DNA of 64,000 nt from Lucifuga dentata (lineage: Eukaryota > Chordata > Actinopteri > Ophidiiformes > Bythitidae): positions 1 to 64,000 of the forward strand of contig VXCM01000497.1 in the NCBI GenBank assembly GCA_014773175.1, in the 5' to 3' direction. Position numbers and translations under genes: made by a program. The number at the start of each line of letters is the position of its first letter. Position 1 is the stretch's first letter. Of this stretch, positions 40,632 through 52,100 are shown in pieces. The notes under the pieces were generated by a model, which saw only the letters and a list, made by a program, of their open reading frames with translations, had not been told where the DNA came from and did no database searches.

Positions 40632-43600
40632 ATATATTATAAATTGTACTGTATGTGTTTGGATAATAAAGAGATAAGATGAAGAACATGGTGCCAGAAA
40701 TGTATCTCATGCCTTCTGAGCAATCACATTCATGCTGTATATACATGCACATATACTGTGTGAATACAGAAGCAGCCATCCTCTCATGTTTCCCTTCATC
40801 CCCCTGGACAGTGGCCTTTTCCCTTTTTTTCCCTCTCCAACCCCACTTCTCCTTCTTTTCCTTCTCGTCCTTTGTTCCCTTCATGTGTAAACCCTGTAAA
40901 TCTGTAAAGCTAAAGCTCTGAAAAGCTAACAAAGCCACTCCGAGAACTTTTTTTATGAAATCAAGAGGCTTCAATTTTAGTTTTATCTTAAGCACAAGCA
41001 GGAAATAACCTTGTGATGTCAGTTTTTCTGACTCAACCTGACATCTCCTTTTAATTTCACCAAAGCCTATTTTGTGAAATGAGGAGCTTTATTCTCATGC
41101 TGAATACTGTCCAAGAAACTGAATTTAATGTGTAAAATCAGCGTGGAGTCACTCTTAAACTTTGTCAGCCAGGATAAATCTAAACTCAGTCAGCAGGCCC
41201 AGAAACAAGCCCATGTGACCTTTTCCAGGTTCCAAATCATATTTTAAGAAGAAGAACCATTCTATAACAGACAGCTGCTCAACACACGGCTGGTTCATCA
41301 ATCCATAGTATATACTGTATATTGTACATCTGGGATGATCAATGAAAAATCTCAGAGCTCTAATTTACAGCGTTTTCATTTTGGATCTTGAACTGAGCCT
41401 CATTTCCAAATCATATTTTCCCTGCATTAAATTAGGTGCTAAAACCCCAGGAAAGGAAACAAAACATGCTCACATGGGAAGAGGAATGGTGCACAGACTT
41501 AACTTGAATGCAGTTGTATATCTTCAAAAAAAAAAAAAAAAAAAAAAAATCTCACCTCATGAAAAGTTGACATTTTGCATCCAAACCAGCTTTTGATTGA
41601 ATATAATTAAAAAATACACACAAATCACTGTCTATCCTGCCAGTTTTGTCAGCTCTCTCGCTGCTGACATTTTACAGATGCGAGACTTTTATGCAACGGC
41701 ATCATTATGCATCCTCACACTCTGGGAGCCACTTACCAATGGAAGGCTTATTCCAGAAAGAGCACTATTCAAACACCACGCAACACAAATACTGCTCATT
41801 CATTCCTGTGGAGCAGAAAGAGCTCTAAATCTGTCTGAAGCTGTGTTTTCGCTACCAGACTCCCTCCAGGTGGGAAGCCTCTGATAAAACCCACAGGCTG
41901 CATACTGTACCAAGGAGAACTCCCACAGACAGGCTCATAAGTGTCTTCCACCAAGTGTGTATGTGTGCGTGTATGAGAGAGAGAGAGAACAGGCTAAAAT
42001 AGTGTGAACAGGGAATAGTGTGAGACAGGCTGTCAGATGAATAAATGGAGAAAAAATGGGAAAAAAAACATACAGTATGCACATTAAATTATTCAGTCTC
42101 ATAGCAATATTAAAATCCAATTTAAAACAAATGGGAAAAATATTTCTTTCCAATTAAATTTGTGACACTTTTCTGACTGAAGTGGATGTAGTGGTCTAGA
42201 CACTTTATTTTAGAACACTGACGTTTGTTTTAAGAAAATTCTCAAAGTAGGTGAAAATAAATGATTGGAAGTACAATTATTGCACCCACATGGAAGATTT
42301 TACAGTTTTTGGGAGGCAAACCAAACTAAGTGACCCTTTTTAAATAGATTTTTGCGGCGCTCAGTCACATGGCAGGGTTTAGAGAGTTCATCCAAAACCG
42401 ACAGCATGGATGAGACATGAGAGCAATGAGCTTGTGACCTGATAGTAGGTGTTTCAGGGAACCTCTGCGACCTTTTGCTTTTGCCCTTCTTTTTTTTGTC
42501 AGTGCATGCTGCACAAAATCTGGGTTCCTAGGCTAAAAGTAAACATCACTTGTAAACCCGTGCATGTACTCTGTCATGTATGATGAAGACATCACTTTAT
42601 CAATTTGTGCATGAGGAGCTGGTGTTGAAATGGCTGAAGGTATACTGCACAGACATCGAAACACTTTCACTTTTAAAACATGTCTCTTCATTTTAATATG
42701 TCTTTTGCTTTTTCTGTCTTTGCAAATAACCAAAATCAGGCTATTCCTGCTTTAATAGTTGCTATTGTTATAAAATTTTACTTCAAAAAACAATGTAATG
42801 CAAAATCCAGACACCCTTGCCCCATGAAGAATGTTTTTGCTGCATTTTTATAAAACATTTAAGATTTTTAATCATTAATGTATGTCAATGTAAAAAATAA
42901 CGGATCACAAATGAAAGAAATTATATAAATATAATGATGATAATGAAATCTTAAATCTCAGATGTGCTTATAGAGTTTGACTGGACATAATTACCACACT
43001 CCATTTTTTTTGGTAGTAGAAAAATAAACAGTCCACCCCTGACTAAACAGAACGAGCACTCTCATCCAAAGTACACTCTTTTTCCAGAAATGTATGAGGA
43101 TTTCCAGTTATTATTATTGTTTTTAGTTCAAATGGTAATTTGGGCCACAAGATCTCAAAATCCTGTTGGACGGCTCCCACCCAGGATAAAACACTGACAT
43201 TAAAGCTCTTCAAGGGATTCCTCTTGTGATTAGTAAAAAGCTCTGGGCTGTAATCCATTGGGAGCTAGTGAAGGTTAAGTGGTCACACTTTGCAGAAGGA
43301 CGGTCTCAAGCCTAACACTCTCATTTTAGCACCTTAAGACTTGCTGCCTGATCTTATGTGGTCAAACACGTAAAGCTCTTTAGATGTAAAAGGTCCATTT
43401 ATGGCTCTGTGATGGCTGAGGCCCCTCGTGCAATATCAGGAACCCGGTTTATAAATTTTCTGTTTAAACACCCAAAAGTAGTCAGCGTTTCCTGTCGGGC
43501 TGTAAAAGCCTCTGAAACAGCATTTAGGCCATCATGAGGCACTAACTTTCCAGAGAAACCCAGACTAATGAAATTCCATTAGGGTTAGCAGCTTCTTAAG

Positions 43601-45744
43601 CCTGACCCACCACAGACTTCTATATGGTAGGAAAACTGGGATACATCACTGTCTTTAAATGAAGAACTAATTTTAAAAAGCTATTTTAACTAGAAATGGA
43701 GTGTCCAGAGAAAACCAAGTGTTGCAGGTTTTCCAGACATTTGTTAATTTGACGAGAACCCCCATCATTTTTATAAATAAAATCCCAAATTTAAAAAATT
43801 TAAAAAAAAAACCAACAAAAAACCTCACTCCTATTTATATTTTTTCATTCATATGCTTTTGTTTTACATTTACCTTTACGTTTATGTTTTTTTGTTTTAG
43901 TGTGTAGGATGAATCAAAGTATGTTTAATACCAACTGTCTCATCTAATCTATGGTAATCTTGCCAAATATACAGTAATCTGATCTACTTGAAACTGATTT
44001 CCTAGAGTCTCCACAGGGTGAGAAAAGCTCCCATTGTCTGTCACTTGTTGTGTTAACGTGATTAAATAAAACTCAGCCGTGAACAATATCTGGAATTGTT
44101 CTAAATGGAAATCTGGTGATTCCTGGCGATCGCCTCATGAGGGCTGTTTCTGGGATCACTGCAGGCAGATCTGGTTTCAGAAACCCTTTGTAGCAGTGAC
44201 TATGACTCAGCCACTAGAATTCCCCCACACCCTAGTCAAGAAAGCAAGATTCAGTAAGAAATCTGTGATCAAGAACCAAGTAATTTTGAATTACACTACC
44301 AAACCTGCAACAGGAAACTAGAGTATTCATAGCAAAGAGAAACCAACACGGACTTAGCGAATCTATTGTGGAATAAGGGCTCAAGTATGGAAATGTTAAT
44401 AACAGTATTCCCGTTTGTATAATTATGCTTCTATCCTCAGTCGGCTAAAGCAGTTTTCCAGCATACCACATACACAATCCATCTTAAACCAGTGGGCTCT
44501 AGGATTTGTATTACATGGAACGATCTGAAAGAGTAGACCTAACCTTTTATTATTGTCTCTGTGTGACTATATTTCTCTGCAGATTGCGTGTGTCATGTGT
44601 GTGTGTGTGTGTGTGGTATATTCACACCTGTGCTTGTAATCACAATTTTTACAATCAGTAAAACAGGATGACTGGAAATGAAGTTTTGAAGGTAATAAAA
44701 CACTTTTTTTTTCCCAAAGCCCTGGCTGCTGTAAGCACATCACATTTAAATATAATTGCATTCTGTTACTAGTGTCTTTATCATGCTGCTATATACATAT
44801 AATTATGAGGAAGGTTTATTGTCTGAGTCACATGGTAGTTTATTGTTTAGCAAATTAATTACTTGATGTATGCTGCTACATGCTTATATGGAAATGATTG
44901 CTTTTGAACGATTGTTTGAAATTATAAATCACTTCAAGCAGATAGAAAGTAAATAGTAATGCAATTTTTTTTTTTTTTTTTTTTTGCTTGGTAACTAACT
45001 CCCAGTATACTGGGTACATGTTGAACCAGCAATAACATTCTGTACTGTCTGACTGTCTTACATCCAACTGGACTGATTTTAGTCTTGCATCCAAAGTCCA
45101 GCATCCCATTGATTGATCACAATCCATCTTAGCCGGTCAAATGGGTGTCTATGTGTGCGTGGGTTTCAGTATAAGTGTGTGTATGCCTAATCGTCTGCGT
45201 GTGCGTGGTCTTTAGGGGAGCTAAAGGAGCACTAGGTCAAGTGGGAGTGGTCTGCTCATGTGTTGCAGGGATTGTGATGACATGTTTTAAGCTGTTAGTA
45301 TAACTAAGCTGTAGGATATCAGGGTAACGTGTCCTCACAGCACCTCTATTAGGCTATGGATGAATGCATCTGTGTGGGCCAGGCTTATAGATAGACTGGC
45401 TGAGCTACTGCAGCGTTAACAGGCTCTCAAATTATCCAGGCCTGCAAGCAGAGGCGAAAACAATCACAGTTCACTGAACTAAATACAGATGTTCAGTAAC
45501 CATTAATTAGATGAGAGGAAACATTCATTATTCCCACAAAGAAAACAAGGTGATATGAGTAAGAATAGAGCCAGATGAAGGTGTTAAATGAAATGCAACG
45601 ACGAATGCTTCCACATCCATCAGAATGATAAAAAAAAAAAAAAAAATTACATTATCATGGATTTCTCTTTACATTTTCCTCTCTATGCAACAATATATAG
45701 TTTGGTAATGTTTATTTCTAGTTGAATTCAATTTACACAAAAAT

Positions 45745-45746
<2 letters not shown>

Positions 45747-45794
<48 letters not shown>
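45747..45794. repeat. (GATA)n microsatellite
   Basis: About twelve TAGA/GATA units. Confidence 0.95.
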
Positions 45795-46558
45795 TGCATA
45801 CACATACCTCTGCTGCCCTCATGTGGTACTTTATTTTACTACAATGTAAAGATTTCAGTACGCCGTAAAATTTCAAACTTGCAGTAATTCATAAGCTTAA
45901 TAATAATAATGTCATTAGGTGTTTTAAGAATCAAAATTCATTTGAAATCATAGCACTTCCCCTTATTTTCACCTTCTTTTAAAATGGTAACTGTTAGATA
46001 GATGTGTGTTAAATAATGAAGATATATCGCTCCAACGTAACGCAGAGAAACGTTTTGAATGGAAAGGACCACTTTTTTTCTGCCAAAAAGGATGCAGACC
46101 ACAGAAGATCGGAGGCTAAAGCTCACTGGTTAAAGTTCGTGACTTGTTAACAACATATTACTTATACGTCACTTAGAAGTATTACATTAATGAGCGGAAC
46201 GTTAACGCCAGTTTTAATGAGCGAGATATCCGTTATTAGTGAAACTACAGGATTTTTTTTTTTTTTTTTTTTTAGTTAGCTCAAGCTAAGCATCTTTGTT
46301 TCACTTCATTGGTAACACCATTCTGCATCGGGGCTAGCTAGCAATTAGCTAGTCCAGCTAGCCTTAGCTAAAGTAGATGTCCATTTCTATCTGTATTTTT
46401 TTTTTTAATTAGGATTATCTATATCGTTGTATGATAATTTGTGTAATTTTAACTGCGTAATCTGTTTTATATAATCATTTATTTATTTATCAACATTTAA
46501 AACTTTGTTGAAATGTTTAATGTTTCTAACCCGTCGGACCAGCTAGGCGGTACCATCC

Positions 46559-46630
46559 GGTCCCATGGTGTAATGGTTAGCACTCTGGACTTTGAATCCA
46601 GCGATCCGAGTTCAAATCTCGGTGGGACCT
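46559..46630 (+). tRNA. tRNA-Gln (TTG)
   Basis: A 72-nt cloverleaf without intron. The acceptor stem GGTCCCA (46559-46565) pairs with TGGGACC (46623-46629), with discriminator T. Anticodon stem CTGGA/TCCAG (46585-46589 and 46597-46601) encloses loop CTTTGAA with anticodon TTG at 46592-46594. The A box is at 46566-46576 and the B box GAGTTCAAATC at 46608-46618. The sequence matches the well-conserved vertebrate nuclear tRNA-Gln(UUG), and CCA is not encoded. It reads plus, opposite to calcrl, and looks intact and functional. Confidence 0.97.
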
Positions 46631-46634
46631 CGTC

Positions 46635-46642
46635 TTTTTTTT
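46635..46642 (+). terminator. RNA polymerase III terminator of tRNA-Gln
   Basis: A run of eight T begins five bases after the tRNA 3' end, as expected for a pol III stop. Confidence 0.9.
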
Positions 46643-47349
46643 ATTTGTCTCGAATACAACAAATGTTCCTTTTTCAAATAATTCCTTTAACAAAACTAAC
46701 GAATACTCATATTGTTCAGAGAAAAATGATATGAGCTTACTGGTTGAGTTTAGCTATATTAATAAAACTACCTATCTGTTTTGATTTCGCTCATTTCCTG
46801 TTTAGCAAAGTGGGGAGCAGTCCTCAGCTTATCATTGGTGAATAAATTAGTTCATTAGTGGAAACACATAACTGTTAAAAATCTTGTTTTTAATATGCAT
46901 TCTCACTGATATTAATCAAACTGATGTTGGGTTTAAATAAAATTAAATTAACAATTTTAACAAACAACAAATTAAATTAACAATTTGCTTTTTAACATCT
47001 GGCTAGGGACTACAGGTGAAAATTAGCCTGTGGCTAACTCTGGTACATTTACAGAAATGTTTATTAATGTACATTGTCCCTGAAATAAATAAATAAATAA
47101 ATAAACAAAACAAGTGGGTGCATGTTCAAAATAAACTTTATTTCCACTCATAACTGGAAACCAGTCATTGTTAAAAACATACATAATGTGCTTCAACTAA
47201 ACCTTTCTTTTGACATTTTATTGGAATGTTTCTCACATTTCTTTACAAATATGTCTAACACAGATATGTCACAGCTGGTTAGCGTTGGCTGTGTTGTTTG
47301 GAGGCTTCATGGTAAAGGTAAAAATGCTGGATTTCTATACAGAATCACC

Positions 47350-47388
47350 AAAAAAAAAAAAAAAAAAANAAAAAAAAAAAAAAAAAAA
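47350..47388. repeat. Poly-A tract with assembly N
   Basis: A-run interrupted by N at 47369; its length is not reliable. Confidence 0.9.
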
Positions 47389-47577
47389 TCACTCCTTTGA
47401 CAGACTCCTTACAAAATAATTTGCATTTCCATGCTTCGGTGTACCTGGACACTGAAGCACTTTTTATTGTATTCCATATTTGGAATATGCTCTCCTGGTA
47501 TGGCATCCAAATAAATTCAGTACTAGCCTACATATATATACAAGACCTGCTCAGTATTCTAATGGACATTGCAAGCA

Positions 47578-47693
47578 TTAATACTGTAGCTTGCCATACC
47601 TGTAGTAGAGCCCATGATACAGCAGGGACTTATGCACTAGAAAATCTCTTTGAAATAATTTCTCTTTTAAATGACACAATTCTGCTTGTGCAT
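47578..47693 (-). pseudogene. Exon-like fragment B, possible terminal exon with stop
   Basis: It follows fragment A after a 147-bp intron with acceptor GACTTTTTTCAG. One frame is open as AQAELCHLKEKLFQRDFLVH, then KSLLYHGLYYRYGKLQY and TAA at 47580-47578. An AATAAA lies about 110 nt further (47468-47463). This frame does not follow on from fragment A's frame: the phases differ by one base, as though a base were gained or lost, for example at the A6 run 47863-47868. A terminal exon of a broken gene, or an assembly error, are both possible. Confidence 0.4.
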
Positions 47694-47840
47694 CTGAAAA
47701 AAGTCAGTGGCAACAATAACAAAGTGGTATAAATAGTAAAACAATCAATTCTCACAATCTCAATAATAATACAAAATATTACCAAGCATCTGAAACACCA
47801 GCATAATACATAATACATTACAGTCTGAAAACGTTCTTAC

Positions 47841-48231
47841 CTTGCTGAAGTGGAGTTAGGAGAAAAAAGCATGAATCCGTAGTAATTTGGCACAGTCATG
47901 TTCTGTCCGAACAGAATTGTATTTGGTTCAAACATCTGAGAAAAGATTCCTAAATTTATAGCTAATTGCTTTGGTAATGCAGGAAGGACTAAGTGTGAAA
48001 AGCATGTGTACACACTAGCACACTCCTTGCAAATAGCACTACTAGATAGAGTGGTGATTTTTCCTCTGCATGATACGCCATTTTCCAAAAAAACCCTCAA
48101 AACCTTAGTGATGTTACTGGAGGAAAAAGCACCAAGATTCACTGTGAGTGAATTTATTACAGCACTCCACAGCTCATTATCTCTGTGCCAGGAAATCCTC
48201 TCAAAGCTCAGTTCGAACTGTGCATTTGACC
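47841..48231 (-). pseudogene. Exon-like fragment A of an unidentified gene downstream of calcrl
   Basis: A pyrimidine-rich acceptor (TGTTCTGGTCTTATCAG) opens at 48231. The exon stays open for 129 codons and closes at a strong donor AAG|GTAAGAA (47840). The peptide contains NELWSAVINSLTVNLGAFSS and LPALPKQLAINLGIFSQMF. It looks helical and is not assignable to a family by eye. The opposite strand also has an open frame here, which weakens the coding argument. A gene lying between this and the calcrl end would have to begin within 600 bp, so the upstream exons are missing or the piece is a truncated duplicate. Confidence 0.4.
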
Positions 48232-48307
48232 CTGATAAGACCAGAACAGAGGTAGCCTACATTTGTGTCATTTATGCTTTCCACCTGTTAATAGTTTGTC
48301 TTAGTCT

Positions 48308-48848
48308 TTTATTCCCTGAAAAACTGCCGAAAATAAGGCAGTTTTTCAGGCCAGCAGTGACGAGATTCTCTTTTTGAAGCTGAAGCAGGTACGAATACGT
48401 GTGATCACATCAGTGGTCTCTGACATTCAGCGGTCATGGTGAATGTCAAAGTCGCAGTGCAGGAATAAAGCAGAAAGATTCAGGCTTTTGAACGGCAACA
48501 TACACATCTACAGCTTTGATAACAAAATCAGTTTTTCCTGTATACTGGTAAAATATACAGTTAAAAACAGCTGAAATATATAAATGTACTTGTTTTTAAT
48601 AACACAAACACTATAATATTAGGATTACAGGATGAGATTAAAGATGTTTTTTGTTTTTAAATACGAGTCCATAAACTCAAGCTGTCACCATAAATGTGTG
48701 TGAACATCAGATACTTTGTAAGTGCTCTGCCGATATTTTGTACATACAGTACATATGTACACTGGCATGACAGACCCCCCCCCCCNCCCCCATTTTCAGT
48801 CTTCCATCTGCATTTTTGGATGACACCACAGCCATCACCTCCGCCCTC
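48308..48848 (-). other. calcrl: Probable calcrl 3' UTR with polyadenylation signal
   Basis: After the stop codon the minus strand has no continuation of the receptor. An AATAAA is present at 48313-48308, about 540 nt after the stop, and could end the transcript. A C-run with one N (48777-48790) lies inside. The exact 3' end cannot be read from sequence alone. Confidence 0.4.
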
Positions 48849-49145
48849 TCACATACTGGTGCTCTCCTGGCTCTTGGGCACGTCCTCTTCACCGCTGCTG
48901 CTCGTCTTCCTGTTAACCTGCTGCCCATTGGCTTTCGGCACATCCTTAGACAGGAAGTGGCTGTTTTCACAATGTTCGGGAGCGGCGGGCAGCTCCAGGC
49001 TGACAGTGACGCGGCTGGTTTCGGTGATGGAGGAGTTGGTGTGGTAGTTTAAGTGGGAATTTGCAGTGATGGGAGTATCTCCCCAGTCAGTTTTACCCCA
49101 AGCAACCTTCCACTGAGCCCACTTCCTTCGTAACGCCGTTTGGGC
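48849..49145 (-). CDS. calcrl: calcrl coding exon 12: cytoplasmic tail and stop
   Basis: Residues 406-503 and TGA at 48851-48849. It begins [17 protein letters not shown], which resembles CALCR (VQTTVKRQWAQFKIQW) more than CALCRL. A serine/threonine-rich tail with several S/T clusters follows, ending in STSM. The tail is poorly conserved beyond helix 8. The acceptor TTCACACAG follows a (TG)n repeat on this strand. Confidence 0.92.
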   Translation of the reverse strand, partial: AQTALRRKWAQWKVAWGKTDWGDTPITANSHLNYHTNSSITETSRVTVSLELPAAPEHCENSHFLSKDVPKANGQQVNRKTSSSGEEDVPKSQESTSM

Positions 49146-52100
49146 CTGTGTGAACACACACACACACACAAAGATTAGAGAAATGGAGTGTATATTTGTA
49201 TTGTGAGTTGTGTGGAATATTATCACTGACCAGAAAAAATCTTTCTGTTTTGTTGTTACCTATTTTTAACGTCTACTGACCACCCTGATAAGAGAGGTGG
49301 AAGAAATACTCCAATCCTTTACTTAAGTAAATGTACCAATACCACAGTGAAAAAATATTCCATTACTAGCAAAATACCCACATTCACATTTTTACTTTAA
49401 GTAATCAAGTAAAATGTACCTAAGTATTAAAAGTAGTGGGAAGTTACTGAGGAAGATTAGAGTTTAATTTCACTGTCAATTAAAAGCTTTTTGGGATTTC
49501 CATATTTTCAGATCAGATGAAAAAGTGAGATAAGAATAGAATACGTAAATAAATTAGGAAAGAATGGGAGAAAGAAGAAGAAGAAGAAGAAGAAGAAGAA
49601 GAAGAAACTGGCATCCAGAGAGCTCCATCCAGACCTCTGCCAAGGCCCAACAGTCCTCTGACTCTTTTTTTTTTTTTGTCAAATTTTACTTTGAAATCAG
49701 ATGTATAAAAAGTATTTATCATGCAAATCAACTGTACAGTGATTTGTGGACATCATCTTCTTATTTGTGTCTTGTAGATTCTACTGAGACCAAAGTTTTA
49801 ATAAGTTGAGTTTTTATGAATATTATAGTGCTAAAATAAATTGTTCAAAGTGATTTTACATGTAAACTTCTTTGTTTCTGGTTTCTTTCTTGTAGTTTGT
49901 AAAGTCTGAATGTGACTCTGAACTGTGTTAGGGATCAAAGTAAAGCTACCGAGCAACTTTAAGGGCATTAAACGCATCATGAATTGTTTTCTTTGGTGTG
50001 ACAGCACAGTTTTCTCTGATTGCCTTAAATCATTTTGTAAATGTTATGTTTAATAAAGTCTTGCTGCTCACCTCTTAAAAAAAAAAAAAAAAATNTTAAA
50101 AAAAAAAAAAAAAATCTGAGGTTTTTAGATGGCAGTCTGTGAAAAGCTGATTTCTGGTTTATTAATCTGAAGTTGTTTATGTACCTCAGCATTGCAGAAG
50201 CAGAATATAATCGCCACCAGAAGTCCCTGCAAAGAAAAAGGCCAGAATTAATACTGGAACAATTAACATGGAGAGGTTGTCCTTTAAAAAATGAATGGAA
50301 AAAAATATAATCATGAATTTTTCTCTGCAAACAAAATACTCGGTATGTAGAAAAGGTTTAGCTCTTAAATCCAATCATTTCCATTTCTATATACTTTATG
50401 CATTTGATTGGAGTGCCGGAGGGAGTGACAATAAAAAGAAACTTTTCATTTTAGTCAGGAGCCAGTGATGACATTTTTACTCAAAGAGAAGCTGAATTTC
50501 TGAAAGCTGGAGGTTATTCGAATAAGTGCTTCTTTTATGATTAGATTGTGAAATTTGTTATTAAAGATGCTCTTTGGTTCAAGGTTACTGCTGAATTAAA
50601 AAATTTTTAAAGTACTCCACTTAACTAACACATTATACAGATTTTCATGTTATTTCCATTTATGGCTCTATTTTGAAACCTTTGCAATGCTGGAATGTGC
50701 AAAAAAAACCACATTAATTCACTTCTACTCAGCGTCAAAAAGCACCGACAGCCACGACGTGTCAGATGCTGCCCAAACACTCATTCACTAGTCTCATAGT
50801 TTGGGTGGGTGTTTGTAACATGTGTGTTACGTGTTGATGTCAACATCTTCCTGAAGTGAAGGACCAATCAAAAATGAAGCTTTTAGGGTGGTTTAGGACC
50901 TACGGTTAGTGGATGTATTTTTTCTTTGTATGAACCTTACATTTTGCTATTTCAACAATGTTCGACACATACTTCCTACTATATTACAATGTAACAATAA
51001 AGAAAAATTAAAAAAAAAGCAAAATATGTCCCCATTAAAGGACCATACTGTCCATTTGAGCCTAATATATTCAAGTTTCCTACATGTTATGTTACTGACA
51101 GTCATTTCCCAAAGCATAAAACCATATTTCAGCTTTCCCGATAGTTTGCAAAATCTGTTAATCTTTCAAAATCAAATATTTAAGCGATACACCCACCTTA
51201 AAAATTGATATCACCTGCTAATAGTTATGCAGCCTTATGAAGTCACAGTCATTTAAATTTTTTGATAAATGCAGGTCTTCTTTTGGGACTATATTCCCCG
51301 GTGGAGACATACATTCACTCTGCGCTTTTTATTGCATTCAAATGCTAAAATTAAGTAACTTCTAAAAAAACTCCTGAATTTATGTCTTGTTCGCGATGAT
51401 GGATTGCCTATCCCAAGAACGTTTCAAGTGTCAACATGTTGATTTTAATAGCGTACCAGAATGAACTGAAACCAGTGGCGGTCTAGAAGGTAGGAAAAAC
51501 ATTTNTGATTTTAATAGCGTACCAGAATGAACTGAAACCAGTGGCGGTCTAGAAGGTAGGAAAAACATTTTAATTCACCATGCCAGTAGTATGCTTTGGG
51601 AAATGATTGTCAGTAACGTTATATGTATGAAAATTGAATACATTAGGCTCAAACATGCAAAATAGCCAGTATGATCCTTTAAAAAGCTTTATGGTTTATG
51701 GCTACCTCTTAATTACTCAAACTACTCAAAACAAAACCAAAAACATTGTTCTTTGTAATCTAAGAACCATTCAAAATGCAGATACATTTATATTAAAAAA
51801 AAAAAAATGTTGGGGCACTAGTCTCTAAAGCGAGGTTTATAGTGGCTATACCTGGAAGTGGGAGAAGATATTCATAATGAATTCGTAAATGGCCCGGGCC
51901 ACGCGTCCCTCGGGTCTCCAGGGGACCAGGATGAACTGGGCCCCCAGCAGAGGGATGAGAATGAGGGTGCCTCTCACAGCCTTCATGTAGGCGGTGGACT
52001 CAACCCTGTGGGTCACTTTCAGCTTGGTGATCAGAACCCGGACAATGTTCAGCAGAAAGAACAAGTTCACCTGGATGGATAAATTAATCAATCAGATTTT

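Larger units (their letters stand above)
38330..45740. other. Non-coding stretch without recognisable gene
   Basis: No ORF here has family resemblance, and no phase-consistent exon chain was seen on either strand. It contains (TC)n at 40588-40628, poly-A near 41525-41549, 45621-45646 and 37981-37993 just before it, poly-T at 44966-44985, and TAxTTACTTA-type degenerate repeats at 39180-39620. Confidence 0.6.

Noticed and set aside
47397..47732. 111-codon plus-strand open frame
   Set aside because: Low-information hydrophobic sequence with no family resemblance; the minus strand offers a better explanation.
48006..48377. 123-codon plus-strand open frame opposite the orphan fragment
   Set aside because: It overlaps the minus-strand exon-like fragment, which has better splice sites and a terminal exon with poly-A signal. 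The plus frame has no flanking exon support. It remains a caution against over-trusting either strand.
49564..49731. Poly-Arg and poly-Ser frames in calcrl intron 11
   Set aside because: Translation of the (AAG)n microsatellite on both strands.
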